From positions 62,001-126,000 of the forward strand of contig NZ_BOOW01000031.1 of the NCBI RefSeq assembly GCF_016863435.1: DNA of 64,000 nucleotides, read 5' to 3'. Position numbers and translations under genes: made by a program. The notes beneath the pieces were generated by a model. It saw only the letters and a list, made by a program, of their open reading frames with translations, did no database searches and was not told the DNA's origin. Shown piece by piece: positions 1-10,258 of this stretch (position 1 is its first letter; each line of letters begins with the position of its first letter). Source of the stretch: Sinosporangium siamense (GTDB lineage Bacteria; Actinomycetota; Actinomycetes; Streptosporangiales; Streptosporangiaceae).

Positions 1-1
1 G

Positions 2-217
2 CCCGCGCTCTCCAAAGACGACCTCGCCCCGGCAGACGGCGGCGTGCGTGCCCAGGCCGTCGCCAGAGACGGCGGGCTTCTCGATGACTTCTCCATTGAT
101 GTGCACGGTGACGTGGTTCTCGTGCGCAACGCGCCGTCCCCTGCGGCGACGTCCAGTCTGGCGATCGCCCGGCATGTGGCGTCCGTCGTCTTGTCGAAGG
201 GCCACGGCACCAATTGA
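2..217 (+). CDS. lhgO: L-2-hydroxyglutarate oxidase, C-terminal fragment (cut by window start)
   Basis: Only the last 71 codons are in the window; the rest lies to the left. The visible protein reads GGVRAQAVARDG, then LLDDFSI, then RNAPSPAATSSLAIARHV. This matches the C-terminal tail of the LhgO/L2HGDH flavoprotein family, where the RNAPSPAATSSLAI-type segment belongs to the FAD-binding fold. The family oxidises L-2-hydroxyglutarate to 2-oxoglutarate and passes electrons to the membrane quinone pool. The stop codon is followed 38 bases later by the response regulator start, so the two genes may be co-transcribed. Identification rests on the tail alone; another DAO-type oxidase is possible but less likely. 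Confidence 0.75.
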   Translation, partial: PALSKDDLAPADGGVRAQAVARDGGLLDDFSIDVHGDVVLVRNAPSPAATSSLAIARHVASVVLSKGHGTN

Positions 218-255
218 CCACCGGAATTCTCCCAGTAGGGGGTGAAGATAGGGAC

Positions 256-960
256 GTGACCGACTCTCCGGAGGCACGACTCCTCATCGTCGAGGATGAG
301 CCCAACATCCTCGAGTTATTGGCCGCGAGCCTCAGATTCGCGGGATTTGACGTTAAAACTGCCGGCACCGGGTTGGAAGCCGTCTCTGCCGTACAACGTC
401 ACCGGCCCGACCTTGTTGTGCTGGACGTGATGTTGCCGGACATGGATGGGTTCGATGTTGTTCGCAGATTGAGGGGTGGCGGGACACACACGCCCGTGGT
501 CTTCCTGACCGCGAGAGACGGCACCGAAGACAAGATCCGCGGCCTGACACTGGGCGGCGACGACTATGTGACCAAGCCTTTCAGCCTCGAAGAGGTGATC
601 GCCCGCATCCGGGCGGTGTTGCGGCGCACCGCGGGTGGCCCCTTCACCCCGCCGCCCCGGCTGACGTTCGCCGACATCGAACTCGACGAGGAGAGTCACG
701 AGGCGTGGAGAGGAGGAAGGGCCGTCTCGCTCTCGCCAACCGAGTTCAAGCTATTGCGTTATTTCATGGCCAACGCGGGACGTGTGTTGTCGAAGGCTCA
801 GATCCTCGACCACGTATGGGATTACGACTTCCGAGGTGATGCGGGGATCGTGGAGTCCTACGTCTCCGTGCTCCGCCGCAAGATCGACAACCGTGAGCCC
901 CGGCTTATCCACACCCTGCGCGGTGTCGGCTACGTACTGCGGTTGCCGCCGGGGTCGTGA
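256..960 (+). CDS. OmpR/PhoP-family response regulator
   Basis: A 234-residue two-domain response regulator. The receiver domain (about 9-120) has the acidic pair in LLIVEDEPNI, the phospho-acceptor Asp near residue 57 in LDVMLPDMDGF, and the switch Lys in YVTKPFSLEEV. A winged-helix DNA-binding domain follows (about 140-232, with LSPTEFKLLRYF and the GVGYVLR end). The motifs resemble actinobacterial PhoP. I chose the GTG at 256 because the upstream extension back to a TTG at 214 overlaps the preceding stop and adds no domain; GGGTGAAG and AGGGA lie upstream. It overlaps the histidine kinase start, so the two are a translationally coupled pair. The signal sensed is unknown. Confidence 0.93.
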   Translation: MTDSPEARLLIVEDEPNILELLAASLRFAGFDVKTAGTGLEAVSAVQRHRPDLVVLDVMLPDMDGFDVVRRLRGGGTHTPVVFLTARDGTEDKIRGLTLGGDDYVTKPFSLEEVIARIRAVLRRTAGGPFTPPPRLTFADIELDEESHEAWRGGRAVSLSPTEFKLLRYFMANAGRVLSKAQILDHVWDYDFRGDAGIVESYVSVLRRKIDNREPRLIHTLRGVGYVLRLPPGS

Positions 961-2384
961 TGCCCACCCGGCTCAGGCGGCTCTCGGTCCGCACACCCCT
1001 CAGGATCAAGCTGATCGCCGCCGTGCTGGCCCTGATGGTGACCGGCCTCGCCGCCGTCGGCCTGGGCAGTGTGTCGCTGCTGGACGAGCACCTGATCGAC
1101 CGGGTGGACACCCGCATCGACGAGGTGGAGAACCGGGTCCTCTGGCGTGTGATCCGCTATCCCAAGAACGACCCCAGCCGTGTCTGGATGCCGCACGACG
1201 CGATCGTGCGCGTCACCGACGCCGACGGCAGGACCACGTTCTCCTCGAAGGGCGGGGACGTCTCGGGGCTGCCCGAGCCCAACCTTCAGGGCGTGCCGTA
1301 CCACGAACCCCAGACGGTCGACTCCATCACAGGCGAGGACCAGTGGCGGGTGAAACTGCAACCGTCCGACGGCGGGGCGGTCATCATGGTGGCCCTGACG
1401 ATGGCGGATGTCAGCCAGACCACCGGCACCCTCGCGGGTTTCGTCCTGCTCGGCGGCGTCGCGGTGCTGGTGACGCTCGCCTCCGTCGGCATCGTGATCG
1501 TACGGCGGAGCCTGCGCCCGCTGTCCGAGATCGAGCGCACGGCGGAGGCCATCGCGGCCGGCGATCTCAGCCGCCGGGTGCCGTTGGGGGAGGGCGACAC
1601 CGAGGTGGGCCGCCTCGCCCGCGCCATCAACGGCATGTTGTCGCAGATCGAGGCGGCCTTCCTGGCACGCTCGAACTCCGAGTCCGCGGCCAAGCGCTCC
1701 GAGGAGCGGATGCGTCAGTTCGTGGCCGACGCCTCCCACGAACTGCGCACCCCGCTCACCTCGATCAGAGGATTCGCGGAGTACTACCGGCAGAACTCCA
1801 GCGCCGACGTGGGCGAGCTGATGTATCGCGTCGAGACGCAGGCCGCGCGTATGGGCCTGCTCGTCGACGACCTGCTTCTGCTCGCCCGCCTCGACCAGCA
1901 GCGCCCGCTGGAGACCCACCCGGTGGACCTGCTCGCCATCGCGGCCGACTCCATGCACGACGCCCGCCTGCTCGCGCCGGAGCGCGAGGTGTCCCTGGAG
2001 GTCATCGGCGAACACGCCATGATCGTCTCAGCGGACGAGACGCGGCTGCGCCAGGTCGTGGGCAACCTCATGGCCAACGCCCTCACCTACACGCCGGGGA
2101 CGACGCCCATCACCATCCGGGTGGGCGCCGACGAGGAGACTGCCTTCATCGAGGTCGCCGACCAGGGCCCCGGCCTGTCGGCTCAGCAGGCCGAGCGGGT
2201 CTTCGAACGTTTCTACCGGGCCGACTCCTCCCGCGCCCGCCGCAACGGCGAGGACGGCGGCAGCGGCCTCGGCCTCGCGATCGTGGCGGCGATCGTCGAG
2301 GCCCACGGCGGCTCGGTCGCGCTCAAGACCGCGCCCGGCTCCGGCGCCACGTTCCGGGTCACCTTGCCCCTAGCCATGGAGTAG
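957..2384 (+). CDS. Membrane sensor histidine kinase (partner of the preceding regulator)
   Basis: About 475 residues: a first membrane helix near 18-42, an extracytoplasmic sensor of about 110 residues, a second helix near 155-178, then HAMP (about 180-235). The HisKA domain has the phospho-acceptor His near 260 in FVADASHELRTPLTS. The HATPase domain carries the N box (VVGNLMANAL), DQGPGLS and GSGLGLAIV. The start overlaps the regulator stop: either GTG 957 or ATG 960 gives a typical coupled start, and I cannot separate them. It presumably phosphorylates the adjacent PhoP-like regulator at the inner face of the membrane. It is clearly paralogous to the kinase at 5457-7055. Confidence 0.93.
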   Translation: MMPTRLRRLSVRTPLRIKLIAAVLALMVTGLAAVGLGSVSLLDEHLIDRVDTRIDEVENRVLWRVIRYPKNDPSRVWMPHDAIVRVTDADGRTTFSSKGGDVSGLPEPNLQGVPYHEPQTVDSITGEDQWRVKLQPSDGGAVIMVALTMADVSQTTGTLAGFVLLGGVAVLVTLASVGIVIVRRSLRPLSEIERTAEAIAAGDLSRRVPLGEGDTEVGRLARAINGMLSQIEAAFLARSNSESAAKRSEERMRQFVADASHELRTPLTSIRGFAEYYRQNSSADVGELMYRVETQAARMGLLVDDLLLLARLDQQRPLETHPVDLLAIAADSMHDARLLAPEREVSLEVIGEHAMIVSADETRLRQVVGNLMANALTYTPGTTPITIRVGADEETAFIEVADQGPGLSAQQAERVFERFYRADSSRARRNGEDGGSGLGLAIVAAIVEAHGGSVALKTAPGSGATFRVTLPLAME

Positions 2385-2467
2385 CCGAAATGGCGCTGAG
2401 GCAAAAGAACCTCTCGCCGAGGGTGAAGCCTCGACATTGAGGGGCGGCAAGCCTCCGCGGCTTCGAG

Positions 2468-3769
2468 ATGATCACCGGCATGAACTGCTCGATCTCGATC
2501 TGCGAGACAGATGTGTCCGCATTCGGGCCGGACCTTGAGGAGCGCGCGGAGCGTCCCCTGGTGCGGGCCGTGGCGCACGCGCTGGCCCGGCTGCGCTCAC
2601 CTGCGGGCCGCCACGACCCTTACTCGGTCTACACCCGTTTACGGGAGCTCGGCCCGCTGCTGCCGACCCTGTGGGGCGGGCTGCTCGCGACCGACCACGA
2701 AACCTGCGCGCGTGTGCTCAAGGAGCCCGGCTGGCTGGTGACGAGCACGCAATGGAAGGACGGCAACCTGCCGGGCTGGCGGCGCCGGGTCTCCCTCGGT
2801 GAGGTGGCCCGCACCATGATGCACCTCGACGGCTCCCCGCACGCCGTGCAGCGCGCCGCGCTCGCCGGGCGCATGACCGCCCGCGCCCTCGCCGACCTGC
2901 TGCCAAGGATCCGGCGCGTCGTCGACGAGCGGCTCGACGCGCTCGACGACGAGCTCCGCCGCGAGGGACACGCCGACTTCGCCCGCGTCGTGGCCGACCC
3001 GCTGCCGATGGCCGTGGTGTGCATCCTGCTGGGCCTGCCCGTCGCCGACACGGCCCGGCTGGTGGACGCCGCGCGGAGCTACTCCTATGTCCTTGAGCTG
3101 TCGCCCACCGCCGGCGAGCTCGACGCGGCCGACTACGCCGCCATCGAGATCTACGACTACATGGTGGACGAGATCGAGCGCCGCCGTGCCGCGCCCAGGG
3201 GCGACCTGCTGAGCGAGCTGGTCCGCATGGAGGACGGGCGGGGGCCGGAGGAGCTCGCCTACCTCATCGGCAGCACCCTGCTCGTGTCGGGCTGGAGGAC
3301 CACCGCCGGAATGCTCAACAGCATGATGCTGGGGCTCGCCCGCCACCCCGAGCAGGCCGAGTGGATCCGTGCCCGGCCCGAGTCGGCCGCCCAGGCCTGC
3401 CGCGAGATCCTGCGGTGGGATTCGCCCGTGCAGGTCACCAGCAGGGTGGCCGAGCACGACACGGTCCTCGCCGGACAACCGGTCGCGGCGGGGCAGATGG
3501 TCCACACGCTGCTCGGGGCCGCGCAACACGACACACGTGTGGTGCCGAGGCCGGAGCGGCTGGAGTTCGGCCGCCCCTCCGTGCCGCTGCTGGCCTTCGG
3601 GCTCGGCCCGCATTACTGCGTGGGTTCGCAGCTCGCTCAGCTTGAGGGGTCGCTGGTGCTGCCCGCGCTGGCCGGACGTTTCCCCGGCCTCAGGGTGGCG
3701 GGCACTCCGGTGCGGCCCCGGGGCGTCACCTTCCGGGACGTCACCTCGTTGACGGTGGCGCGCGGATGA
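2468..3769 (+). CDS. Cytochrome P450
   Basis: A 433-residue soluble bacterial P450, a normal length for the CYP superfamily. The heme-binding loop is FGLGPHYCVGSQ with Cys384 as thiolate ligand. The K-helix ExxR is in CREILRW, and the I-helix region reads LLVSGWRTTAGML: the usual A/G-G-x-D/E-T is replaced by G-W-R-T-T, so the acidic residue before the conserved Thr is missing. It needs a ferredoxin partner, and none is nearby. It overlaps the next gene by 4 bases (ATGA), so P450 and crotonase are a two-gene unit. The start at 2468 has only a weak GAG upstream; Met5 is an alternative. Substrate unknown. Confidence 0.92.
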   Translation: MITGMNCSISICETDVSAFGPDLEERAERPLVRAVAHALARLRSPAGRHDPYSVYTRLRELGPLLPTLWGGLLATDHETCARVLKEPGWLVTSTQWKDGNLPGWRRRVSLGEVARTMMHLDGSPHAVQRAALAGRMTARALADLLPRIRRVVDERLDALDDELRREGHADFARVVADPLPMAVVCILLGLPVADTARLVDAARSYSYVLELSPTAGELDAADYAAIEIYDYMVDEIERRRAAPRGDLLSELVRMEDGRGPEELAYLIGSTLLVSGWRTTAGMLNSMMLGLARHPEQAEWIRARPESAAQACREILRWDSPVQVTSRVAEHDTVLAGQPVAAGQMVHTLLGAAQHDTRVVPRPERLEFGRPSVPLLAFGLGPHYCVGSQLAQLEGSLVLPALAGRFPGLRVAGTPVRPRGVTFRDVTSLTVARG

Positions 3770-4515
3770 CCGCCGGCCATCCCCCCGTGATCGGCGTGTG
3801 CCGGGAAGGGCCGGTCGCCTATCTCACCCTCAACCAGCCAGAGTCCGGCAACGCGCTCAACTTCCTCCTCCTACACGCTCTGGCGGGGGCTCTGCGCGAG
3901 CTGAACGGCGAGGCCGATGTCCGTGTGATCGTGTTGTCCGGCGCGGGGGAGTGCTTCAGCGTGGGCGCCGACGTGCATGAGTTGCACCGCCTGGCCGCCG
4001 CGGATCCAAGCGGGCGCGCCGTGCGCGAGGCCGTCGACCTCGGCCGGGAGGTCTGCCAGGCGCTGGCGGCGGCCAAACCCATCACCCTGGCACGTCTGCA
4101 CGGCAAGGTCGTCGGGGCCGGGCTGGCCCTCGCGGTCCACTGCGATCTGCGTGTGGCGTCCGCAGACACCCACTTCAGGCTGCCCGAGCTCTCCCTCGGC
4201 GTCCCGCCCCTCTGGGGCGGCGCCGGGCCCCGGCTCGTCGCCGAGATCGGTGCCTCACGCACCCGTGAGCTGGTCTTCCTCGGCGACGCGATCGACGCTC
4301 GCACGGCTTACACCTACGGCCTGCTCAACGGCGTCACCTCGCCGCACACCCTGGAGCAGACGGTCGACCGGTGGGCCCAGCGGCTCAGCCGCAGAAAGGA
4401 GGCCGCGGTGCGTCTCACCAAGACCGCGCTGCGCGCCGCGGAGGCGGCCACTCGCCAAGGCGACCTCACTCTTACGGAGAGTGATCTTTTCTACTATGGT
4501 CTAAGTGTCAAGTGA
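3766..4515 (+). CDS. Enoyl-CoA hydratase/isomerase-family protein (crotonase fold)
   Basis: A 249-residue crotonase-fold protein. The first oxyanion-hole segment is FSVGADVHEL and the second is GKVVGAGLALAVHCD. In true hydratases the second segment reads like GGGCELA and supplies a catalytic Glu; here that position is Ala. The second Glu is kept in RLPELSLG. Losing one of the two acid/base residues suggests isomerase, hydrolase or other crotonase chemistry rather than standard hydration. The ATG overlaps the P450 stop, so the two are co-translated and probably act on the same acyl-CoA or on a carrier-bound product. The real reaction cannot be assigned from sequence. Confidence 0.88.
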   Translation: MTAGHPPVIGVCREGPVAYLTLNQPESGNALNFLLLHALAGALRELNGEADVRVIVLSGAGECFSVGADVHELHRLAAADPSGRAVREAVDLGREVCQALAAAKPITLARLHGKVVGAGLALAVHCDLRVASADTHFRLPELSLGVPPLWGGAGPRLVAEIGASRTRELVFLGDAIDARTAYTYGLLNGVTSPHTLEQTVDRWAQRLSRRKEAAVRLTKTALRAAEAATRQGDLTLTESDLFYYGLSVK

Positions 4516-4767
4516 CGAATGTGAGCTTTACCCCTCCACTCGTAACTGCCGGCAAGTGCCCCAGAGCTCCATGAATCCACAGCAAATAGTCAGCAAGAGC
4601 TGAGCTTGGCTCAAGCGCGTTCGGGGATCGTTAACCAACGTGAACCTGACGACCACTTCTGGAGCGACCCCCCTCCGTCGTCCGTCGCGGGTCCGGTGGG
4701 TGGCTGCCGACCACCTGGCTGTCGACCACAACGCCGATCGGCACATCGATCGCCGTGGTGCACGCCG

Positions 4768-5456
<689 letters not shown>

Positions 5457-5460
<4 letters not shown>

Positions 5461-7055
5461 TGGTCGACCCGTGGCCTTTGGATGGAGCGCGACGGTGGAT
5501 CCAGCGCGCCCCACTCTGGCTGCGGCTCGTCCTCGGCACTTCACTGCTGGTCACGCTGGCCCTCGTCCTGATGGGTGTATCCGCGGTGCAACTGCTCCGC
5601 GGATACATGCAAGACCGCATCGACGAGCAGCTCACCAGCATCACCCGGGCGCCGCCCCAACTGGCCGAGGGCTCCCAGCCGCACAGCGACGAGGCGGCGG
5701 GAGTCGTCGCCGCGCTCCAAGGGGACGGGGACCTCGGGGCGAGAATGCGCCTGCGGCCCTTTCGCGTCTTCGGCATGGTCTACGCGATCACCGTCCGGCC
5801 CGACGGACGGCATCTCCGCGTCATCGTCGCCCCGCCCGACGCCGTCCGCCCGAAACTCCCCCCGCTCACCGCGACCGACGTCGTCAAACGGGGCCCCCAG
5901 CCGTTCACCGTGGGCTCCACCACCCCCAACGGCCCCGATTGGCGTGTCGTCGTCGCCCTCGCCAGGAACGGCAACGCCCGCGTGGTCGCGATCAGCATGG
6001 GGGAGCAGATCGAGACGGTCCGCCAGCTCGTGCACTTCATCGGGCTCACCGGCCTGGCCGTGGTGATCGTCATGGCGACCGCCTGCTACATGCTGGTACG
6101 GCGAAGCCTGCGACCCTTGATCGCGATCAAGCGCAGCACCATGGCCATCGCCGCGGGCGATCTGTCGCGCCGGGTGCCCGTGCCGCCGGGCGGCAGCGAG
6201 ATCGGCCGCCTCGGAGAGGCCATCAACGACATGCTGGCCCAGCTCGAACGGGCCTTCCTCGACCGGCAGGCGTCGGAGGCCGCCGCGCAGGAGGCGGCCA
6301 GGGCCGCCGAGAAGTCGGCCAAGGCGGCGAGCGAGTCGGCCGACTCCGCCAAGGACTCCGAGGATCGCATGCGGAGATTCGTCGCCGACGCCTCTCACGA
6401 GCTGCGCACCCCGCTGACCTCGATCCGCGGCTTCGCCGAGCTTTACCGGCATCAGGACGCCGGCCGGGACGTCGAGGCGGCACGCCTGCTGCGCCGCATC
6501 GAAGACGAGGCCACCCGCATGGGGCTGCTCGTGGACGATCTACTGCTGCTGGCCCGGCTGGACCGGCAGCGGCCGCTCACCACCGCCCCGGTGGACATGC
6601 TCAGCCTGGCGGCGGGAGCCGTACTCGACGCGCGGATCCTCGCCCCCGAGCGCGACGTCGACCTGGTGCGCCTGGACGCCGCCGAGGTGCCGGTGATGGT
6701 GTCGGGGGATGAGACACGGCTGAGACAGGTGGTGGGCAACCTGGTGGACAACGCCCTGCGGCACACCCCCAAGGGCACCCCGTTCCAGGTGGGGGTCGGG
6801 GTGGAGGGCGACGAGGTCGTGCTTGAAGTGGTCGATCAGGGGCCGGGTTTCGGGGCGCTGGACCCGGAGTGGGTGTTTGAGAGGTTCTATCGAGCGGATC
6901 CGTCGCGAACGAGAGGTATGGGGGGTGGGAGCGGTCTCGGTCTGTCCATTGTGGCCGCGTTGGTCAAGGCGCACGGCGGCACGGTGACGGCTGAGAGGGC
7001 GCCGGGGGGTGGCGCGTTGTTTCGGGTGCGGCTGCCAGGTGAGCGCTCTCTATGA
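5457..7055 (+). CDS. Membrane sensor histidine kinase, second copy
   Basis: About 532 residues: membrane helix near 22-45, a sensor region rich in Pro and Arg, second helix near 188-212, HAMP, HisKA with phospho-acceptor His near 313 (FVADASHELRTPLTS), and HATPase with VVGNLVDNAL, DQGPGFG and GSGLGLSIV. Compared with its paralogue at 957-2384 it carries an extra Ala/Ser/Lys-rich stretch of about 30 residues between HAMP and HisKA (EAARAAEKSAKAASESADSA). This is probably a longer coiled-coil signalling helix. GTG 5457 or ATG 5460 overlaps the regulator stop. Downstream, 7056-7329 shows no gene. Confidence 0.92.
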
Positions 7056-7329
7056 GGAAATATCGGCGCTTGTGGATTCGTAGGGGACCGATCCACGCCA
7101 CAGAAGTAAACACGCGTTTCACCAGCTAGGTCGCATGGACCGATCTAGCCACGCTGGGATACGGGAATCACCGTAGTGTTCTCAGGTTTCATTCAGCTTG
7201 ACCGGACCTGGCATTGAGCTTTATGAGCTGGAATGGCTCTTGAGATGCTCCCCTTGAGGTGGAGATCCTGACATTGACTCCCGCTGCGGGGGAGCCGTCG
7301 GGAGACTCCATCCGTTCCCCGTGGGAGAT

Positions 7330-7370
7330 GTCGTCCGGCCGGGCATGCCCCCGTGGCCCGGCCGGACGAC
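7330..7370 (-). terminator. Strong hairpin terminator of the nfeD-SPFH operon
   Basis: A perfect 14-bp inverted repeat (GTCGTCCGGCCGGG and its complement, 7330-7343 with 7357-7370) with a 13-base loop starts 13 bases past the SPFH stop codon on the minus strand. There is no U-tract, as is common for actinobacterial terminators. The remaining intergenic stretch 7056-7329 contains nothing else I can recognise. Confidence 0.8.
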
Positions 7371-7382
7371 CCTCGTTCGCCG

Positions 7383-8462
7383 TTAATCCACGCGCTTGGC
7401 GTTCTTCTGCTGCAGATCCGCCAGCGGATCGGCTGCGGTGCCGCCTGCCGAGATCTGGCGCGGTCCTTCACCCTCAGAGGCGTCGGCGACGGCTTCCGCC
7501 GCGGCCTCGGCGGCCTGCGCGGCCTCCTCCTTCGCCGCTCGCGCCACACTCTCCTCCGAGTCGCTCGCGTCGCGGGTCGCCGCCGATCTCGGCAGCGCCT
7601 CGGTGAAGGCCCGCGATACACCCTGCAGGGCCGAGGTGACCTCGCTCGGGATCACCCAGAAGGTGTTGCCCTCGCCCTGGGCGAGCTGCGGTAGCACCTG
7701 GAGATATTGGTAGGCGAGCAGCTTGGGGTCGGGGTCGTTGCGGTGCACGGCCTGGAAGACCTGGTCGATGGCCCGCGACTGGCCTTCGGCCTTCAAGATG
7801 GCCGCGGTGCGCTCGCCCTCCGCACGCAGGATGTTGCTCTGCTTCTCGCCCTCGGCGGTCAGGATCTGCGATTGCCGCTGACCTTCGGCGGTGAGGATGG
7901 CCGCGCGCTTGTCACGCTCGGCGCGCATCTGCTTCTCCATCGCCTCTTTGATGGTCTTGGGCGGGTCGATGGCCTTGATCTCCACCCGGTTGACGCGGAT
8001 GCCCCACTTGCCGGTGGCCTCGTCGAGGACCCCGCGTAGCTGGCTGTTGATGGTGTCACGGGAGGTGAGCGTGCGCTCAAGGTCCATGCCGCCGATGACG
8101 TTGCGCAGCGTGGTGACCGTCAGTTGCTCGATCGCCTGGATGTAGTTCGCGATCTCGTAGGCCGCCGCCCTCGGGTCGGTGACCTGGAAGTAGAGCACGG
8201 TGTCGATCTCGACGACCAGGTTGTCCTCGGTGATCACCGGCTGGGGGCGGAAGGAGACGACCTGTTCGCGCAGGTCGATCATGGGGTGGACACGGTCGAT
8301 GTACGGAATGACGAAGTTCAGCCCGGGCTGCAATGTGCGGTGGTACCGCCCGAGCCGTTCCACATTGCGGGCTCGGGCCTGGGGCACGATACGGACGGCC
8401 CGCAGGACGGTGAACACGGCGAACAACGCTATAAGCAGGCCGGCTACCAGCACCGCTTCCAT
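7383..8462 (-). CDS. SPFH/band-7 (stomatin/QmcA-like) membrane-microdomain protein
   Basis: A 359-residue protein with one N-terminal membrane helix (residues 3-22) followed by an SPFH domain (about 25-210: RIVPQARARNVERLGRYHRTLQPG, then DLREQVVSF). A helical region carries four 11-residue repeats of the type ILTAEGxxQ at about 188-232, typical of stomatin-like proteins that form coiled-coil oligomers. The C-terminal 70 residues are Ala/Glu-rich and probably disordered. It follows an NfeD gene 41 bases upstream. NfeD-SPFH pairs are a known conserved partnership linked to flotillin-like membrane organisation and quality control. The exact client is unknown. Confidence 0.9.
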   Translation of the reverse strand: MEAVLVAGLLIALFAVFTVLRAVRIVPQARARNVERLGRYHRTLQPGLNFVIPYIDRVHPMIDLREQVVSFRPQPVITEDNLVVEIDTVLYFQVTDPRAAAYEIANYIQAIEQLTVTTLRNVIGGMDLERTLTSRDTINSQLRGVLDEATGKWGIRVNRVEIKAIDPPKTIKEAMEKQMRAERDKRAAILTAEGQRQSQILTAEGEKQSNILRAEGERTAAILKAEGQSRAIDQVFQAVHRNDPDPKLLAYQYLQVLPQLAQGEGNTFWVIPSEVTSALQGVSRAFTEALPRSAATRDASDSEESVARAAKEEAAQAAEAAAEAVADASEGEGPRQISAGGTAADPLADLQQKNAKRVD

Positions 8463-8503
8463 GGTGACTCCTCTTCGTCGGCTACCGGGGGGCCTCGGCG
8501 GAT

Positions 8504-8941
8504 CTATTCCCGCGGGTAGACCAGAGCGGTGGCCCCCTCGATCTGCATGACGTCCACCGTGGCACCCTCAGGTATCACGAGCGTCTCGTCGAAGGAACGG
8601 GCCGACCACTCCTCGCCGCCGATGCGCACCCGTCCGCTGCGGGCGGTGACCTCCTGCGTGACATAGGCGGACTGGCCGATGAGCGCCTGCACACCGAAAC
8701 GCTGGGAGGGCAGGGCGGCCTGGCGGAGGTGGCGGGTGGCGATGGGTCTGATCACCAGCATCCCGGACGCCGCGGCCAGCACGAAGACGCCGAGTTGGAG
8801 GGGCAAAGGCAGGCCCACGGCGGCCACCCCCGCGGTGAGAAGGGCGGCTCCACCCAGTAGCCCCAGCGCGGTGGTCAGCGTGAAGATCTCCGCCACCCCG
8901 AGGGCAACCGCGAGAATCAGCCAGATGATCCACGCTTCCAT
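8504..8941 (-). CDS. NfeD-family membrane protein (short form)
   Basis: 145 residues: a membrane helix at 4-26, then two more close together (about 28-65), and a C-terminal OB-like beta domain (about 80-143, GQSAYVTQEV through EGATALVYPRE). This is the short NfeD form without the N-terminal ClpP-class protease domain. It lies immediately upstream of the SPFH gene on the same strand, the classic arrangement. NfeD OB domains are thought to bind the partner stomatin and position it at the membrane. The ATG at 8941 begins with the membrane helix expected of the family. Confidence 0.88.
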   Translation of the reverse strand: MEAWIIWLILAVALGVAEIFTLTTALGLLGGAALLTAGVAAVGLPLPLQLGVFVLAAASGMLVIRPIATRHLRQAALPSQRFGVQALIGQSAYVTQEVTARSGRVRIGGEEWSARSFDETLVIPEGATVDVMQIEGATALVYPRE

Positions 8942-9097
8942 GCCCGTCCTCCCGTCGGCCCGGGACGGCCTCCGGTCTGTAGGCGCGCCTCGTGCCCTAT
9001 TCCTACGTTAGCTCGCACCATAGGTATAAAGCGGACGTCAGTCCAATAGGAATCGGCTTGTGGCCGCCGGGAGGGTTGCTTACCGGAATTACCCGAC

Positions 9098-10258
9098 CTA
9101 TCGGGCGGGTTTGACGGTCCCGGTCACCTCCCCGAGGGCCAGACCGCCCGCCGTCGCCGAGATCGTGACGGTGTCGCCGTCCTCCAGGAAGGTCCGCGTC
9201 TCGCCGTTCGCCAGCTTGATCGGCTCTGTGCCGTTCCAGGTCATCTCGATGAACGAGCCCCGCTCGCCGGACTCCGCGCCCGACACCGTGCCGCTGGCGA
9301 AAAGGTCACCCGTGCGGAGGGACGCGCCGTTCACCGTCATGTGGGCGAGCATTTGATCCGGCGTCCAGTACATCCCCCGGTAGGGCGGCCGTGAGACCAC
9401 CTCGCCGTTGAGCCGCACCTCCATCGCCAGATCGAGCCCCCAGTTCTCCGCCCGGCGCAGATAGTCCATCGGCTCGGGCTCCTGCGCCCGGCCCGGCACC
9501 CGCACGTGCTCCAGCGCCGCCAGCGGGGTGATCCACGGGGAGACGGAGGTGGCGAACGACTTCCCGAGGAACGGTCCGAGCGGCACATATTCCCACGCCT
9601 GGATGTCTCGCGCGCTCCAGTCGTTCACCAGGGTCACGCCGAACACGTGGTCGGCGAAGCTCCCCGCCCGCTCCCCGAGAGCCGTCGGCACTCCCACGAC
9701 GAATCCCAGCTCGACCTCGATGTCCAGCTTCGCCGACGGGCCGAACACCGGCCCGGGCGCCCGCTGGCCCGACGGCCGCACGACGGACGTGCCCGACGCC
9801 ACCACCGTGCCCGCCCGCCCGTGGTAGCCCACGGGCAGATGACGCCAGTTCGGCTTCAGCGGCTCCTCGTCCGGGCGGAACATCCGCCCCAGGTTCGAGG
9901 CGTGCTCCAGCGAACAGTAGAAGTCCACATAATCCGCCACCTCGAAGGGCATGTGCATCCGCACCTCGGCCAGCGGCACAAGGTGCGTCTCCGCCGTGCC
10001 CCGCGATTCCTCCTGCGTCAGCAGCGCCTGCACCCGCCGCCGCGTCTCGTCCCACGCCGCACGTCCGCGCGCCAGGAAGGGGTTCAGCGACCCCGAGGCG
10101 AACACCTCGTCCGCCAGCGCGGGCGCGAGATCGAGGACGTAATCACCGATGCGCACACCCACCGCGCGCCGATCCTCGCCTGACCTGGAGAAAGCCCCAT
10201 AAGGCAGGTTGTCCACATCGAAGGCCGACCCCGCGGCACCCGGCACCCAAGTCGGCAT
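9098..10258 (-). CDS. fahA: Fumarylacetoacetase
   Basis: 386 residues, the usual length. It hydrolyses fumarylacetoacetate to fumarate and acetoacetate, the last step of tyrosine/homogentisate breakdown. An N-terminal SH3-like domain (about 15-115) is followed by the FAH catalytic fold: YVDFYCSLEHASNLG with a metal-ligand Asp and catalytic His, LDIEVELGFVVG with acidic metal ligands, NDWSARDIQAWEY, and LGPFLGKSFATSVSPW. The ATG at 10258 overlaps the preceding stop by one base (TGATG). The open frame runs further back to 10900 but that part only shadows the upstream gene. It is third gene of the operon hmgA-orf-fahA. Confidence 0.96.
   Translation of the reverse strand: MPTWVPGAAGSAFDVDNLPYGAFSRSGEDRRAVGVRIGDYVLDLAPALADEVFASGSLNPFLARGRAAWDETRRRVQALLTQEESRGTAETHLVPLAEVRMHMPFEVADYVDFYCSLEHASNLGRMFRPDEEPLKPNWRHLPVGYHGRAGTVVASGTSVVRPSGQRAPGPVFGPSAKLDIEVELGFVVGVPTALGERAGSFADHVFGVTLVNDWSARDIQAWEYVPLGPFLGKSFATSVSPWITPLAALEHVRVPGRAQEPEPMDYLRRAENWGLDLAMEVRLNGEVVSRPPYRGMYWTPDQMLAHMTVNGASLRTGDLFASGTVSGAESGERGSFIEMTWNGTEPIKLANGETRTFLEDGDTVTISATAGGLALGEVTGTVKPAR

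Noticed and set aside
782-2440. 552-codon open frame over the first histidine kinase
   Set aside because: Arg/Pro/Gly-rich out-of-frame shadow of the kinase without domain or ribosome site.
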